A stretch of DNA of 64,000 nucleotides from Bacillus rhizoplanae (GCF_917563915.1 NZ_CAKJTI010000007.1:1-64000), one strand, 5' to 3'. Counted from the first letter of the stretch, positions 31,479 to 41,252 are shown. The notes: generated from the sequence alone by a model not told the origin. Numbers and translations: made by a program.

Positions 31479-32135
31479 ATGTCAAACAAGCTTGAAACAG
31501 GCATTCAATATATGCAAGAAGGAAACTGGGAAGAAGCAGCAAAAAATTTTACAGAGGCCATTGAGGAAAATCCAAAAGATGCACTTGGTTATATTAACTT
31601 TGCAAATTTATTAGATGTATTAGGGGACAGTGAGCGTGCTGTTGCCTTTTATAAACGCGCGATTGAATTAGATGAAAAATCTGCTACAGCGTATTATGGA
31701 CTAGGAAATATATATTACCAGCAAGAGCTTTTTGCACAGGCAATAGAAGCGTTTGAGAAAGCGGTGCAAGCAGGGCTGCAGACCGGAGATGTTTCGTTTA
31801 TGCTTGGCATTACATATGTGCAGCTTGGAAATGACCGCTTAGCACTGCCATTTTTACAACGTGCAGCTGAGTTAAACGAAAGTGACGTTGAAGCCATTTT
31901 CCAATGCGGATTATGCTTTGCGCGTCTAGAACATGTAAAAGAAGCAAAACCTTATTTTGAAAAAGTTGTAGCGCTTGATGAAGAACATGCAGATGCCTAT
32001 TACAATTTAGGTGTTGCGTATGCGTTTGAAGAAAAGAGTGAGAAGGCACTTGTGATGTTTAAAAAAGCTGTAGCTATTCAACCAGATCATTTTTTAGCAG
32101 GTAACGGTATTCGTTTATTAGAGCAAGACGTATAA
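31479..32135 (+). CDS. yrrB: Tetratricopeptide repeat protein YrrB
   Basis: The 218-residue protein consists almost entirely of about six TPR units (for example EEAAKNFTEAIEENPKDALGYINFANLLDVLGD and AFEEKSEKALVMFKKAVAIQPDHFLAGNG). TPR superhelices mediate protein-protein contacts; the partner is not known. It lies between mnmA and recD2 as in B. subtilis. ATG 31479 is chosen because GAGGTG precedes it; GTG three codons upstream overlaps that site. The recD2 start is 19 bp downstream. Confidence 0.9.
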   Translation: MSNKLETGIQYMQEGNWEEAAKNFTEAIEENPKDALGYINFANLLDVLGDSERAVAFYKRAIELDEKSATAYYGLGNIYYQQELFAQAIEAFEKAVQAGLQTGDVSFMLGITYVQLGNDRLALPFLQRAAELNESDVEAIFQCGLCFARLEHVKEAKPYFEKVVALDEEHADAYYNLGVAYAFEEKSEKALVMFKKAVAIQPDHFLAGNGIRLLEQDV

Positions 32136-32154
32136 ACCGGAAAGGAGGGGAACG

Positions 32155-34485
32155 ATGGGAAATCAACATGCAATGGATTTGTTTGAGGAAGAGCAAAAGT
32201 TTATAAAAGCGCAAGTTCTTCATACCATTTTCCACAACGAAGAAAACCTCTATTCCGTTGTCAGTATGAAAATTATTGAAACGAACGAAACATATGACGA
32301 AAAAAAGGTCATGATAACGGGTTACTTTCCCCGGATGCATGAAGATGAAGTGTTTACACTAACTGGTCATTTTAAAGATCACCCGAAGTATGGGAAACAA
32401 TATCATATTGAAACGTTTAAAAAAGAATTGCCGCAAACAAAAACAGGAATGGTGCAATATTTAGCGAGCGATTTATTTAAAGGGATTGGGAAACGAACAG
32501 CTGAAAAGATTGTTGATCATCTTGGTGAACATGCAATTTCGAAAATTATGGATGATCCTGCAGCTCTGGATGGAATTGTAAATAAGCAAAAAGCACAAGA
32601 AATATACGATACAATTATTGAACATCAAGGTCTTGAAAAAGTGATGAGCTTTCTAAGCGGTTATGGATTTGGAACGAAGCTTTCTATTAAAATTTATCAA
32701 CAGTATAAAGAAATGACACTTGAAGCCATTCGGAATAATCCGTATCAGCTTATTGAAGAGGTAGATGGTATTGGTTTCGGACGAGCTGATGATATTGGAC
32801 GAGCGCTTGGTATTTCTGGTAATCATGCTGATCGTGTACGTGCAGGGTGTTTTTACACATTAGAGCACGTTTCGCTGCAAGAAGGTCATGTATATATGAA
32901 CAAAGACCAGTTAGTGCGGCAAACAATGGATCTATTAAATAACCAGGAAACGGCTGTTACAGAAGAAGATGTGTTGCAATGCGCGGAAATGATGCAAGGG
33001 GAAGGCAAAGTGATTATAGAAGATGAGCGTGTGTATTTAGCTTCCTTGTATTATTCCGAAAAAGGTGTTGTTGCCTCTATTCATCGTTTACTTGCCCAAG
33101 AAGAGCTTCCTTCGTTTCCTGAATCGGAATTATTGTTAACGCTTGGGAAAATTGAAGAACAGCTCGGAGTGCAATATGCACCGCTTCAGCAAGAAGGTAT
33201 TCAAACAGCTCTTCATAAACCGATGATGATTTTAACAGGAGGGCCTGGTACAGGAAAGACAACTGTCATTAAAGGGATTGTAGAAATGTATGCTTCTCTT
33301 CATGGCTTATCACTAGACCCGAAGGATTATAGTGATGACAATCCGTTCCCTATTTTATTAACAGCACCGACGGGCCGTGCAGCAAAGCGAATGAGTGAAT
33401 CAACAGGCTTGCCTGCTTGTACCATTCATCGTCTGCTCGGATGGACACCGGAAGGGTCGTTTCAGCGTAATGAGCATGATCCTGTTCAAGGAAAATTACT
33501 CATTATTGATGAGTTTTCCATGGTTGATATTTGGCTTGCGAATCAATTGTTCAAATCGATGCCATCTACCATTCAGGTCATCATCGTTGGAGATGAAGAT
33601 CAATTACCATCTGTTGGTCCTGGACAAGTGTTGAAAGATCTATTAGAGTCGAGCGTTATTCCGACGGTCAAGCTTACGGAAATATATAGACAAGCGGAAG
33701 GTTCATCTGTTATTCAACTTGCCCATGCGATTAAAAAGGGTGTGTTACCTCCTGATGTGACGCAAAATAAAAAAGATCGTTCGTTTATTGGATGTGCAAG
33801 TACACAAATTGTTGAGGTTGTTAAGCAAGTGTGTGAAAACGCAAAAACAAAAGGATTTAGTGCGCGTGATGTACAAGTGTTAGCTCCTATGTACAAGGGA
33901 CCAGCAGGTATTAATACGTTAAATGAAGCGTTGCAAGAAGTGTTTAATCCGAAAAAAGAAAAAAGCCGTGAAATTGCATATGGCGAGGTTTTGTACAGGG
34001 CTGGAGATAAGGTGCTTCAACTTGTCAATCAGCCGGAAAGTCAAGTGTTTAACGGCGATATTGGTGAAATTGTTTCGGTGTTCTATGCGAAAGAAAACGT
34101 GGAGCAGCAAGATATGGTTGTTGTTTCTTTTGACGGCATCGAAGTCACATATACAAAAGCAGATTTGAATCAAATTACACATGCGTATTGTTGTTCTATC
34201 CATAAATCACAAGGAAGTGAATTTCCAATTGTGATTATGCCTGTTGTGAAAAGTTATTATCGTATGCTACGCCGCAATTTAATTTATACAGGGATTACAC
34301 GCAGCAAAAAGTTTTTAATTATTTGCGGAGAAGAATCGGCGTTTCAATCTGGTGTAAGCCGCCTTGATGATGCACTTCGTCAAACAACATTATGCGACAG
34401 GTTACAAGGAAAGACTGAAGCAACTGAGATTGTGACAGAAGAGGGTCTCGATGTGGAAAACATTTCACCGTATGATTTTATGTAA
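32155..34485 (+). CDS. recD2: ATP-dependent RecD2-type DNA helicase
   Basis: RecD2 is a 5'-3' superfamily 1B helicase that works without RecBC in replication-fork maintenance and mismatch repair. The 776-residue protein has a long N-terminal region with helix-hairpin-helix segments (KGIGKRTAEKIVDHLG; EVDGIGFGRADDIGRALG), Walker A TGGPGTGKTTVIKG (about 361-374), Walker B LLIIDEFSMVD, motif III VGDEDQLPSVGPGQVL and the C-terminal TKADLNQITHAYCCSIHKSQGSEFPIVI. AAAGGAGGGG precedes the ATG. It is cotranscribed with yrrB. Confidence 0.94.
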   Translation: MGNQHAMDLFEEEQKFIKAQVLHTIFHNEENLYSVVSMKIIETNETYDEKKVMITGYFPRMHEDEVFTLTGHFKDHPKYGKQYHIETFKKELPQTKTGMVQYLASDLFKGIGKRTAEKIVDHLGEHAISKIMDDPAALDGIVNKQKAQEIYDTIIEHQGLEKVMSFLSGYGFGTKLSIKIYQQYKEMTLEAIRNNPYQLIEEVDGIGFGRADDIGRALGISGNHADRVRAGCFYTLEHVSLQEGHVYMNKDQLVRQTMDLLNNQETAVTEEDVLQCAEMMQGEGKVIIEDERVYLASLYYSEKGVVASIHRLLAQEELPSFPESELLLTLGKIEEQLGVQYAPLQQEGIQTALHKPMMILTGGPGTGKTTVIKGIVEMYASLHGLSLDPKDYSDDNPFPILLTAPTGRAAKRMSESTGLPACTIHRLLGWTPEGSFQRNEHDPVQGKLLIIDEFSMVDIWLANQLFKSMPSTIQVIIVGDEDQLPSVGPGQVLKDLLESSVIPTVKLTEIYRQAEGSSVIQLAHAIKKGVLPPDVTQNKKDRSFIGCASTQIVEVVKQVCENAKTKGFSARDVQVLAPMYKGPAGINTLNEALQEVFNPKKEKSREIAYGEVLYRAGDKVLQLVNQPESQVFNGDIGEIVSVFYAKENVEQQDMVVVSFDGIEVTYTKADLNQITHAYCCSIHKSQGSEFPIVIMPVVKSYYRMLRRNLIYTGITRSKKFLIICGEESAFQSGVSRLDDALRQTTLCDRLQGKTEATEIVTEEGLDVENISPYDFM

Positions 34486-34593
34486 CGAGGTGAAATTATA
34501 TACTGTAATGCAGTTCTTCTCATGTATAAACATATATAGTTTGGACATAATGGCGTAATAGAATACGGGAGATTGTAAGGAGATGAACGCCAT

Positions 34594-34782
34594 ATGTTCA
34601 GTTGTCCAAACTGTAAAGGAAAAGATATTGGAAAAATCGGTGTGAATCAATATTATTGCTGGAACTGCTTTATTGAATTATCGATTTCAAAGGGGAAAAT
34701 TCATACACATCAAGTCGAAGAAGACGGTTCATTAAGTTCTTTAGATGATTTGTTTGATGAGAATGAACGAACAATCGGCTAA
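34594..34782 (+). CDS. Small zinc-ribbon protein, 62 residues
   Basis: CPNC at residues 4-7 and CWNC at residues 22-25 (MFSCPNCKGKDIG...YYCWNCFIEL) form a four-cysteine zinc ribbon. The C-terminal half is acidic (LDDLFDENERTIG). GTAAGGAGATG precedes the ATG. I do not know its partner; such ribbons often bind nucleic acid or RNA polymerase. The following small gene starts 18 bp later with a shared transcript likely. Confidence 0.7.
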   Translation: MFSCPNCKGKDIGKIGVNQYYCWNCFIELSISKGKIHTHQVEEDGSLSSLDDLFDENERTIG

Positions 34783-34799
34783 TAAGGAGAGTGTTAACT

Positions 34800-34928
34800 T
34801 TGAAATTGCGCTCATCATTAATTGCATTAGGTGTAGGAGCAGCAGCATATCAATATGCACGTAAGCAAGATGTATTTTCAAGACGAAATATGAAAAGAGC
34901 ACGTAAAATGCTTAAGTCTTATTTATAA
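34800..34928 (+). CDS. YrzQ-like DUF3918 small protein, 42 residues
   Basis: The frame starts at TTG 34800, after TAAGGAG. The peptide has a short hydrophobic N-terminus (LIALGVGAAAYQYA) and a strongly basic tail (SRRNMKRARKMLKSYL), the pattern of DUF3918/YrzQ proteins. Function is unknown; a membrane-associated peptide is likely. It is too short to be found by length filters. Confidence 0.65.
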   Translation: MKLRSSLIALGVGAAAYQYARKQDVFSRRNMKRARKMLKSYL

Positions 34929-34958
34929 TTCCCATTATACATGCATGTTTCAGATGCG

Positions 34959-34991
34959 AAAAAAGCTCCTTAATTTTAGGGAGCTTTTTTA
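34959..34991. terminator. Bidirectional terminator
   Basis: AAAAAGCTCC pairs with GGAGCTTTTTT between the converging small genes. Confidence 0.85.
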
Positions 34992-35201
34992 CGTGCTTGT
35001 GTAGAGATAAAATAGCCCAATTTGGGAGAAAAGATGAGAAAGTCCGTAGCAGCCAAGCCCTAGTACACCATAATACCAGAGATGCCTGGCACGTTCTTGT
35101 GTTGAAGAAGGAATGAAAAAGCCTTTCCAAATGCCAAATCCAATACATACCCATTCTAATAGCATGCAAAGTGCGGAAAGCCCCAGCATTAACCAAATCA
35201 T
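34989..35201 (-). CDS. Small two-helix membrane protein, 70 residues
   Basis: The minus-strand frame has an excellent ribosome binding site, AGGAGG, seven bases before the ATG. Two hydrophobic helices (about residues 2-28 and 43-66) flank a polar loop, SSTQERARHLW. No recognised family. Its upstream region is a truncated bcr1-like repeat whose edge lies just 12 bp from the start codon. Confidence 0.6.
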   Translation of the reverse strand: MIWLMLGLSALCMLLEWVCIGFGIWKGFFIPSSTQERARHLWYYGVLGLGCYGLSHLFSQIGLFYLYTST

Positions 35202-35212
35202 TTTACGCCTCC

Positions 35213-35325
35213 TAACTTTGTTGAACCAATCGGACTTTTACGGACAGTTATCCCTCACCTATCTTCTTCGGGTTCCTCGCAATCTTGAGGTGGGGGTCTT
35301 ACTGTCCGTTAATGCAGGGTAAATA
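35213..35325 (-). repeat. bcr1-like repeat, copy 5 (truncated)
   Basis: Read on the minus strand it has a modified head (TACCCTGCATTAACGGACAGTAAG), the ACCCCCACCTC / GTGAGGGAT stem, ACTGTCCG and GTCCGATTGGTTCAAC, but stops there. The CACTTTAT end and the CAGTGGGGG stem are missing. GGGCAGT and ACTGCCC have both changed to GGACAGT and ACTGTCC, so pairing is preserved by compensating change. Confidence 0.75.
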
Positions 35326-35408
35326 ATAACGAGGACAAGAAATGCTATGAAATTGCACTTGTTAATTTGAGTATATGTATTCTTCTACAAAACAGTAAGA
35401 ATACCTAC

Positions 35409-35443
35409 AAAAAAACCCCAGCAGGATGGGGTTTTTTAATTTT
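35409..35443 (+). terminator. Terminator upstream of yrrI
   Basis: AAAAAACCCCA pairs with TGGGGTTTTTT and further T residues follow. Confidence 0.8.
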
Positions 35444-35498
35444 TACACATAACCTTCTTTATTTCTCTTCAAACTAGGAAATAGAGGAGGTTTTTCTA

Positions 35499-36557
35499 TT
35501 GAAGAATCTTAAAATTATTTGGATTTACCGGTTAGGTTTATTATTGCTAATTTTTTTATGCTTGCTTGTTTTTTTGAAAATCAAGCCGCTTTGGGCTCCG
35601 ATTTTATATGTGTTTAAGGTTGCTATTACACCATTTTTAATTGCTTGTTTTATTGCTTATTTATTGCATCCGCTTATCGAAAAATTGCACGAAAAAGGTG
35701 TGCCCCGAACACTTGCTATTTTGCTCATTTACATTCTTTTCTTCGGCGGTCTTGGATATGGTGTGTATAAAGGAACGCCGGCTGTTATTGCACAGTTGCA
35801 AGAAATGAACGAACAATTTCCTCAAATTGTAAATATGTATGAAACATGGACGGATGGAGTAACTGAGCAAACTGAAAATTTTCCTGAATTCGTGAATGAG
35901 AAAATTAAACAAATCTTTGCGGGAGTTGAAGGGAAGATACAAGCGCTTTTAAATAAAGTGATGAGCACGGCAAGAGGGATACTTGATTCACTCCTTATTA
36001 TTTTTTTAATTCCATTTATCGTATTTTACATATTAAAAGACTACGGTGAATTTTATCGTATTTTTTGGAAGCTTGTACCGAGTAAGTGGCGTAAGAACGG
36101 TCAGCAGTTAGCAAAAGAAATTGATAAGTCTCTTGGAAATTATATTCGCGGACAATTGTTTGTTTGTTTAATTTTAGGAGGGGTCTCTACGTTATCATTT
36201 TGGTTTATCGGAATGAAATATCCGCTTCTCTTAGGGATTATCGTTGGGGTTACTGACATTATCCCGTATTTCGGTCCTATTTTAGGAGCAATTCCAACAT
36301 TAATGATTGCCGCGACAGTATCAACGAATTTAGTTATTAAAGCTGGAATTACGCTTGCAATTTTACAATTTGTTGAGAGTAATATTTTGTCCCCCTATAT
36401 TGTAGGAAGATCTCTCCGGATGCACCCTGTTGTCATTATGCTTGCACTGCTTGTTGGAGGTGAAATTGGCGGCATTGTAGGGCTGTTGTTATCTGTACCA
36501 CTGTTAGCAATTCTTCGCACTATTATTGTACATGCGAAGCCATTTTGGAAACATTGA
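35499..36557 (+). CDS. yrrI: AI-2E family transporter (YrrI)
   Basis: The 352-residue protein has about eight transmembrane helices and the signature GVTDIIPYFGPILGAIPTLMIA (about 249-270) of the AI-2E/UPF0118 permease family. Some members are Na+/H+ antiporters or signal exporters; the substrate here is unknown. The start is TTG 35499 after AGAGGAGG. Position upstream of alaS matches B. subtilis yrrI. The stop codon overlaps the -35 box of the alaS leader promoter. Confidence 0.88.
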   Translation: MKNLKIIWIYRLGLLLLIFLCLLVFLKIKPLWAPILYVFKVAITPFLIACFIAYLLHPLIEKLHEKGVPRTLAILLIYILFFGGLGYGVYKGTPAVIAQLQEMNEQFPQIVNMYETWTDGVTEQTENFPEFVNEKIKQIFAGVEGKIQALLNKVMSTARGILDSLLIIFLIPFIVFYILKDYGEFYRIFWKLVPSKWRKNGQQLAKEIDKSLGNYIRGQLFVCLILGGVSTLSFWFIGMKYPLLLGIIVGVTDIIPYFGPILGAIPTLMIAATVSTNLVIKAGITLAILQFVESNILSPYIVGRSLRMHPVVIMLALLVGGEIGGIVGLLLSVPLLAILRTIIVHAKPFWKH

Positions 36558-36582
36558 CAAATGGAAACTGATTCGCTACAAT
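36554..36582 (+). promoter_or_regulatory. Sigma-A-type promoter of the alaS leader
   Basis: TTGACA (36554-36559) and TACAAT (36577-36582) are separated by 17 bp. The TGA stop of yrrI is inside the -35 box. Confidence 0.85.
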
Positions 36583-36588
36583 TTGTGC

Positions 36589-36890
36589 ATATAGTATATG
36601 ATAAATTGATGACGGAACGAGTATGTTACAGTCCATTTTGCAGAGAGAGACTTCCTTAGGCTGAAAGAAGTGTCAGATGAAGGGTAACAGAACGCTATTC
36701 CTGAGAGCAGCTAATTCCTGCCGTCTTGCCACGTTATGGCAACTTGAGGTGATGAAATATATGCATATTGTTATGATATGCAATCTAGCCGTCGTGTCTA
36801 AAAGTGAGACACTTCTGCTTTTTATTTCATAATCAGGGTGGTAACGCGAGTCAACTCTCGTCCCTGTTATAGGGGACGGGAGTTTTTTGT
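36589..36890 (+). promoter_or_regulatory. T-box riboswitch of alaS
   Basis: The T-box core AGGGTGGTAACGCGAG (36835-36850) is followed by the terminator CTCTCGTCCC / GGGACGGGAG plus six T residues. Upstream are stem I-like sequence and an extended stem III region (GTGTCTAAAAGTGAGACAC). Uncharged tRNA-Ala would relieve termination. I could not assign the Ala specifier codon with certainty. Confidence 0.92.
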
Positions 36891-36924
36891 TTTTAATTTG
36901 ATTTTAATGAAGGAGGAAATACAT

Positions 36925-39567
36925 ATGAAACACTTAACAGGTGCACAAATTCGTCAAATGTTTTTAGATTTTTTCCAAGAAAAAGGACATGCAGTAGAGC
37001 CGAGTGCATCATTAGTTCCGCACGAAGATCCATCTCTTTTATGGATTAATAGTGGTGTTGCAACGCTGAAAAAATATTTTGATGGCCGCGTAATTCCGCA
37101 AAATCCACGCATTACAAATGCGCAAAAATCAATTCGTACAAACGATATTGAAAACGTAGGAAAAACAGCTCGTCACCATACGTTCTTTGAAATGTTAGGG
37201 AACTTCTCAATTGGTGATTACTTCAAAGAAGAAGCGATTACATGGGCTTGGGAATTTTTAACGAGTGATAAATGGATTGGTTTCGATAAAGAACTTTTAT
37301 CTGTTACAATCCATCCAGAAGATGAAGAAGCATTCCAAATTTGGAATGAGAAAATGGGCGTGCCAAAAGAGCGCATTGTTCGTTTAGAAGAAAACTTCTG
37401 GGATATCGGTGAAGGCCCAAGTGGACCAAACACAGAAATTTTCTACGACCGCGGAGAAGCTTACGGTAACGATTTTAGCGATCCAGAATTATATCCAGGC
37501 GGAGAAAACGAGCGTTATTTAGAAGTATGGAACCTTGTATTCTCACAATTTAACCATAACCCTGACGGTACATATACACCGCTTCCAAAGAAAAACATTG
37601 ATACAGGGATGGGTCTTGAGCGTATGGCATCTGTTGTTCAAAACGTGCCAACGAACTTTGATACAGACTTATTTATGCCAATTATTGGTGCAACAGAAGT
37701 TATTTCTGGTGAAAAATACCGTGCTGGTAATGATGAGCAAGATACAGCATTTAAAGTAATTGCTGACCATATTCGTACAGTAACATTTGCAGTTGGAGAC
37801 GGAGCTCTTCCTTCTAACGAAGGCCGCGGTTATGTATTGCGTCGTCTGCTGCGCCGCGCTGTACGTTATGCGAAGAAATTAAATATTAATCGTCCATTTA
37901 TGTACGAATTAGTACCAGTAGTTGGAGAAGTGATGAAAGACTTCTACCCAGAAGTTCTGGAAAAGAAAGATTTCATTGCACGCGTTGTGAAAAATGAAGA
38001 GGAGCGTTTCCATGAAACACTTCATGACGGCGAAGCAATTTTAGCTGAAGTGATTGGAAAAGCAAAAGAAGCAAAATCAACTGTTATTTCTGGCGAAGAC
38101 GCATTCCGTCTATATGACACATACGGATTCCCAATTGAGTTAACAGAAGAATATGCAGAAGAAGCTGGCATGACAGTTGATCATGAGGGCTTTGAAGCAG
38201 AGATGGAAAAACAGCGTGAGCGTGCACGTGCAGCTCGTCAAGATGTTGATTCTATGCAAATACAAGGCGGCGTTCTTGGTGAAATTAAAGTAGCGAGCGA
38301 ATTTGTTGGTTACAATACAGTTGGAACAGAAAGTAACGTTGTTGCACTTGTGAAGAATGGTGAGTTCACAGATAGTCTACAAGCTGGTGAAGAAGGACAA
38401 TTGATGTTAGATGCAACACCATTCTACGCTGAGAGCGGTGGTCAAATTGCTGACCGTGGTTACCTTCTTGCTGATGGCGTAAAAGTACTTGTAAAAGATG
38501 TACAAAAAGCACCGAATGGTCAAAACTTACACAAAGTAGTTGTAGAAGAAGGAACATTAACGAAAGAGGCAGCAGTAAAAGCGGTAATTGATACGAAAAA
38601 CCGCGCAGCAATCGTGAAAAACCATACAGCAACTCACCTTCTGCATCAAGCATTAAAAGATATCCTTGGCGGACACGTAAACCAAGCAGGATCTCTTGTA
38701 ACATCAGAGCGTTTACGTTTTGACTTCTCTCATTTCGGTCAAGTACAAGCGGATGAACTTGAAAAAATTGAGCGTATTGTAAACGAGAAAATTTGGGAAA
38801 GTATCACAGTAGACATTTCTCAAAAAGCAATTGAAGAAGCAAAAGCGATGGGTGCAATGGCACTATTCGGTGAAAAATACGGAGATGTTGTACGCGTTGT
38901 ACAAGTAGGCGATTATAGCTTAGAGCTTTGCGGCGGTTGCCACGTAGATAATACAGCATCTATCGGTATTTTCAAAATCGTTGCTGAATCTGGTATTGGA
39001 GCAGGAACACGCCGTATTGAAGCAGTAACAGGAAAGGCTGCATATGAATTAATGAACGAACAAGTTGGTTTATTAAAAGAAGCAGCAAACAAAATGAAAA
39101 CAAATCCAAAAGACATTTTAACAAGAGTTGACGGCTTATTTGCTGAAGTAAAACAACTGCAAAAAGAAAATGAATCTCTTGCAGCAAAATTAAGCAACAT
39201 TGAAGCTGGTAATTTAACAGATGCAGTGCGTACAGTTGATGGTGTAAGTGTGCTTGCGACAAAAGTAAATGTTGCAGATATGAATAACTTACGTACAATG
39301 ATGGATGATTTAAAGAACAAATTACAATCTGCAATTATCGTGCTTGCAGCTGTAAGTGATGATAAGGTCAACATTCTTGCTGGTGTAACGAAAGATTTAA
39401 TTGAACAAGGATACCATGCTGGTAAGCTTGTAAAAGAAGTAGCATCTCGCTGCGGCGGCGGTGGCGGCGGTCGTCCTGATATGGCGCAAGCTGGCGGTAA
39501 AAATCCAGAACAAGTAGAGGATGCACTTGCATTTGTAGAAGAGTACGTTAAATCTGTTTCAAAATAA
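36925..39567 (+). CDS. alaS: Alanyl-tRNA synthetase
   Basis: The 880-residue protein starts at ATG 36925 (GAAGGAGG upstream). The catalytic domain has [37 protein letters not shown]. The editing domain zinc ligands are in [12 protein letters not shown] (HxxxH) and [16 protein letters not shown] (CxxxH). The C-Ala domain ends in a glycine-rich [17 protein letters not shown]. Domain order and length are normal. The T-box upstream controls it, and ireB follows. Confidence 0.97.
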   Translation: MKHLTGAQIRQMFLDFFQEKGHAVEPSASLVPHEDPSLLWINSGVATLKKYFDGRVIPQNPRITNAQKSIRTNDIENVGKTARHHTFFEMLGNFSIGDYFKEEAITWAWEFLTSDKWIGFDKELLSVTIHPEDEEAFQIWNEKMGVPKERIVRLEENFWDIGEGPSGPNTEIFYDRGEAYGNDFSDPELYPGGENERYLEVWNLVFSQFNHNPDGTYTPLPKKNIDTGMGLERMASVVQNVPTNFDTDLFMPIIGATEVISGEKYRAGNDEQDTAFKVIADHIRTVTFAVGDGALPSNEGRGYVLRRLLRRAVRYAKKLNINRPFMYELVPVVGEVMKDFYPEVLEKKDFIARVVKNEEERFHETLHDGEAILAEVIGKAKEAKSTVISGEDAFRLYDTYGFPIELTEEYAEEAGMTVDHEGFEAEMEKQRERARAARQDVDSMQIQGGVLGEIKVASEFVGYNTVGTESNVVALVKNGEFTDSLQAGEEGQLMLDATPFYAESGGQIADRGYLLADGVKVLVKDVQKAPNGQNLHKVVVEEGTLTKEAAVKAVIDTKNRAAIVKNHTATHLLHQALKDILGGHVNQAGSLVTSERLRFDFSHFGQVQADELEKIERIVNEKIWESITVDISQKAIEEAKAMGAMALFGEKYGDVVRVVQVGDYSLELCGGCHVDNTASIGIFKIVAESGIGAGTRRIEAVTGKAAYELMNEQVGLLKEAANKMKTNPKDILTRVDGLFAEVKQLQKENESLAAKLSNIEAGNLTDAVRTVDGVSVLATKVNVADMNNLRTMMDDLKNKLQSAIIVLAAVSDDKVNILAGVTKDLIEQGYHAGKLVKEVASRCGGGGGGRPDMAQAGGKNPEQVEDALAFVEEYVKSVSK

Positions 39568-39641
39568 AGAGATAGTAGTGTACAATAGTAGGGAGAAGGA
39601 ATATCTTTCTCCCTATACCTAGTAAAGTGAGGTGCTTAAAA

Positions 39642-39908
39642 ATGGACGGGTTCGATAAAACGATGAAGTTTAACTTCCAAGAAGAAAAACAAAATGTCCA
39701 TGTCAATGACGTACTATTAACTGTGTATGATGCACTTCAAGAAAAAGGATACAATCCGATTAATCAAATCGTCGGTTATTTATTAAGTGGCGATCCAGCA
39801 TACATACCTCGTCATAAAGATGCTCGCAATATTATTCGCAAGCTAGAACGTGATGAACTTATTGAGGAGCTTGTAAAGTCCTACTTGAAACATCATCGTG
39901 AGGAGTAG
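39642..39908 (+). CDS. ireB: IreB family regulatory phosphoprotein (YrzL, UPF0297)
   Basis: IreB of Enterococcus is a substrate of the PASTA kinase IreK and affects cephalosporin tolerance. The 88-residue frame begins at ATG 39642 after GTGAGGTG and contains [54 protein letters not shown], the family core, with Thr residues near the N-terminus as possible phosphosites. It overlaps no gene but lies 3 bp before yrrK, so the pair is coupled. Confidence 0.92.
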   Translation: MDGFDKTMKFNFQEEKQNVHVNDVLLTVYDALQEKGYNPINQIVGYLLSGDPAYIPRHKDARNIIRKLERDELIEELVKSYLKHHREE

Positions 39909-39911
39909 TTT

Positions 39912-40325
39912 ATGCGTATATTAGGTTTAGATGTTGGGACAAAAACAGTCGGCGTTGCAATAAGCGATGAGATGGGCTGGACAGCACAAGGCTTGGAAAC
40001 GATTAAAATTAACGAAGAAAGAGGCGAATTTGGTTTTAATCGTATTTCTGAGTTAGTAAAACAGTATAATGTGGACAAGATAGTAGTAGGATTGCCGAAG
40101 AACATGAATGGTACAATTGGTCCGCGCGGTGAAGCTTGTCAGCAATTTGCAGAAAAATTGGGTGAGCTCGTGCAATTGGAAGTTGTACTGTGGGACGAAC
40201 GCTTGTCAACAATGGCAGCGGAGCGCCTGCTCATTTCGGCAGATGTAAGCCGAAAAAAACGAAAGCAAGTCATTGATAAGATGGCAGCTGTCGTAATTTT
40301 GCAAGGATATTTAGATAGTAAATAA
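39912..40325 (+). CDS. yrrK: YqgF/RuvX-type Holliday junction resolvase (YrrK)
   Basis: The 137-residue RNase H-fold protein starts [22 protein letters not shown], with the first catalytic Asp at residue 7, then [19 protein letters not shown], and [18 protein letters not shown] with a further acidic residue. The family also acts in 16S rRNA 5' maturation (YqgF). GTGAGGAG within the end of ireB is its ribosome binding site. The operon order ireB-yrrK-yrzB is conserved in Firmicutes. Confidence 0.92.
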   Translation: MRILGLDVGTKTVGVAISDEMGWTAQGLETIKINEERGEFGFNRISELVKQYNVDKIVVGLPKNMNGTIGPRGEACQQFAEKLGELVQLEVVLWDERLSTMAAERLLISADVSRKKRKQVIDKMAAVVILQGYLDSK

Positions 40326-40337
40326 GAGGTGACCATA

Positions 40338-40625
40338 ATGGAAGAAAATCAAATTACAATTGTTGACGAAAAAGGTAACGAACATCTATGTGAAATTATT
40401 TTCACTTTTGATGCTGAAAAATTTGGTAAAAAATCTTACGTAGTATTCTCACCAATCGGTGAAGTTGACGAAGATGGCGACCCAATTTATGATGCAATGG
40501 CTTTCGAGCAAAACGAAGAAGAATCTGGCGGAACATTACTTCCAATCGAATCAGAAGAAGAGTGGGAAATGGTACAAGAAATGTTTAACACTCTTGCTGA
40601 GGAAGAAGAAGGCGAAGAAGAGTAA
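40338..40625 (+). CDS. yrzB: DUF1292 protein YrzB (UPF0473)
   Basis: The 95-residue acidic protein starts at ATG 40338 after GAGGTG. It contains the DUF1292 core GNEHLCEIIFTFDAEKFGKKSYVVFSPIGEVDEDGDPIYDAMAFEQNEEESGGTLLPIESEEEWEMV and a polyglutamate tail. Function is unknown. It ends the ireB-yrrK-yrzB operon. Confidence 0.92.
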   Translation: MEENQITIVDEKGNEHLCEIIFTFDAEKFGKKSYVVFSPIGEVDEDGDPIYDAMAFEQNEEESGGTLLPIESEEEWEMVQEMFNTLAEEEEGEEE

Positions 40626-40635
40626 TATGGTAAGT

Positions 40636-40672
40636 GTAAACAAACTGATTTCATATGGAAATCAGTTTGTTT
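40636..40672 (+). terminator. Long perfect hairpin after yrzB
   Basis: GTAAACAAACTGATTTC pairs perfectly with GAAATCAGTTTGTTTAC around a very short loop. No clean T run follows, so it may act as a weak terminator or a stability element. Confidence 0.6.
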
Positions 40673-40745
40673 ACTATATAAGATACCTGTGGGTATTTAT
40701 TATATCGTTTTATCCAAATGTTTTGTGGAAAAGGGAGCTATTCAT

Positions 40746-41198
40746 ATGAAATGGAATGAAATAGAGGGAACGGAAGATATAGAAGCATTTCTTAAAACAT
40801 TTGGTTACTTTCACGATAGTTGTTTAAAAGAATTATATATGTGGACGGAAAGTTATGTAGGTGAAGAGCTATCTATGGCAGTACCAACTGAACTTGATAC
40901 AAATGTAAGAATACTTTTTCAGAGACAGTTTGATAATCCATCAGCAATTGAATTAGTATTTGAAGGTGTAACGCAATTTCATATCATTCCAAGTTCGGCG
41001 AATTATGATTCAATTATTTATGATGCTACTCTTCTCTTACAGGATGATACGTTTTACTGGGCAAATACGTACGGCTGGAAACTAGAGGATGATAATTCCA
41101 AAGATGTAAGTTGGATCGCAGCTAAAAATGTGAAATGGCGTGATGTAAGTTCTTGGATGGGGGAACAAATGAGGTATGGTGTGCTTGAAGACTGTTAA
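40746..41198 (+). CDS. Hypothetical cytosolic protein, 150 residues
   Basis: The frame from ATG 40746 follows AAAAGGGAG. The protein is acidic and Trp-rich (MKWNEI; WTESY; FYWANTYGWKLED; VSWIAAKNVKWRDVSSWMGEQ). It has FGYFHDSCLKELYMW near the N-terminus and no signal peptide or membrane helix. FHDS with a following acidic residue is reminiscent of small immunity-type proteins, but I cannot name the family. It interrupts the otherwise conserved yrzB-mltG neighbourhood and is monocistronic, suggesting an accessory gene. Confidence 0.65.
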   Translation: MKWNEIEGTEDIEAFLKTFGYFHDSCLKELYMWTESYVGEELSMAVPTELDTNVRILFQRQFDNPSAIELVFEGVTQFHIIPSSANYDSIIYDATLLLQDDTFYWANTYGWKLEDDNSKDVSWIAAKNVKWRDVSSWMGEQMRYGVLEDC

Positions 41199-41252
41199 TT
41201 ATTTTCTTGTCAGTAAACTGAAAACATATTTGTGCGATGAATGAAAGATTTT

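Noticed and set aside
38913-39374. 153-residue open frame opposite alaS
   Set aside because: It lies within the conserved editing and C-Ala part of alaS and shows antisense composition without a start signal.
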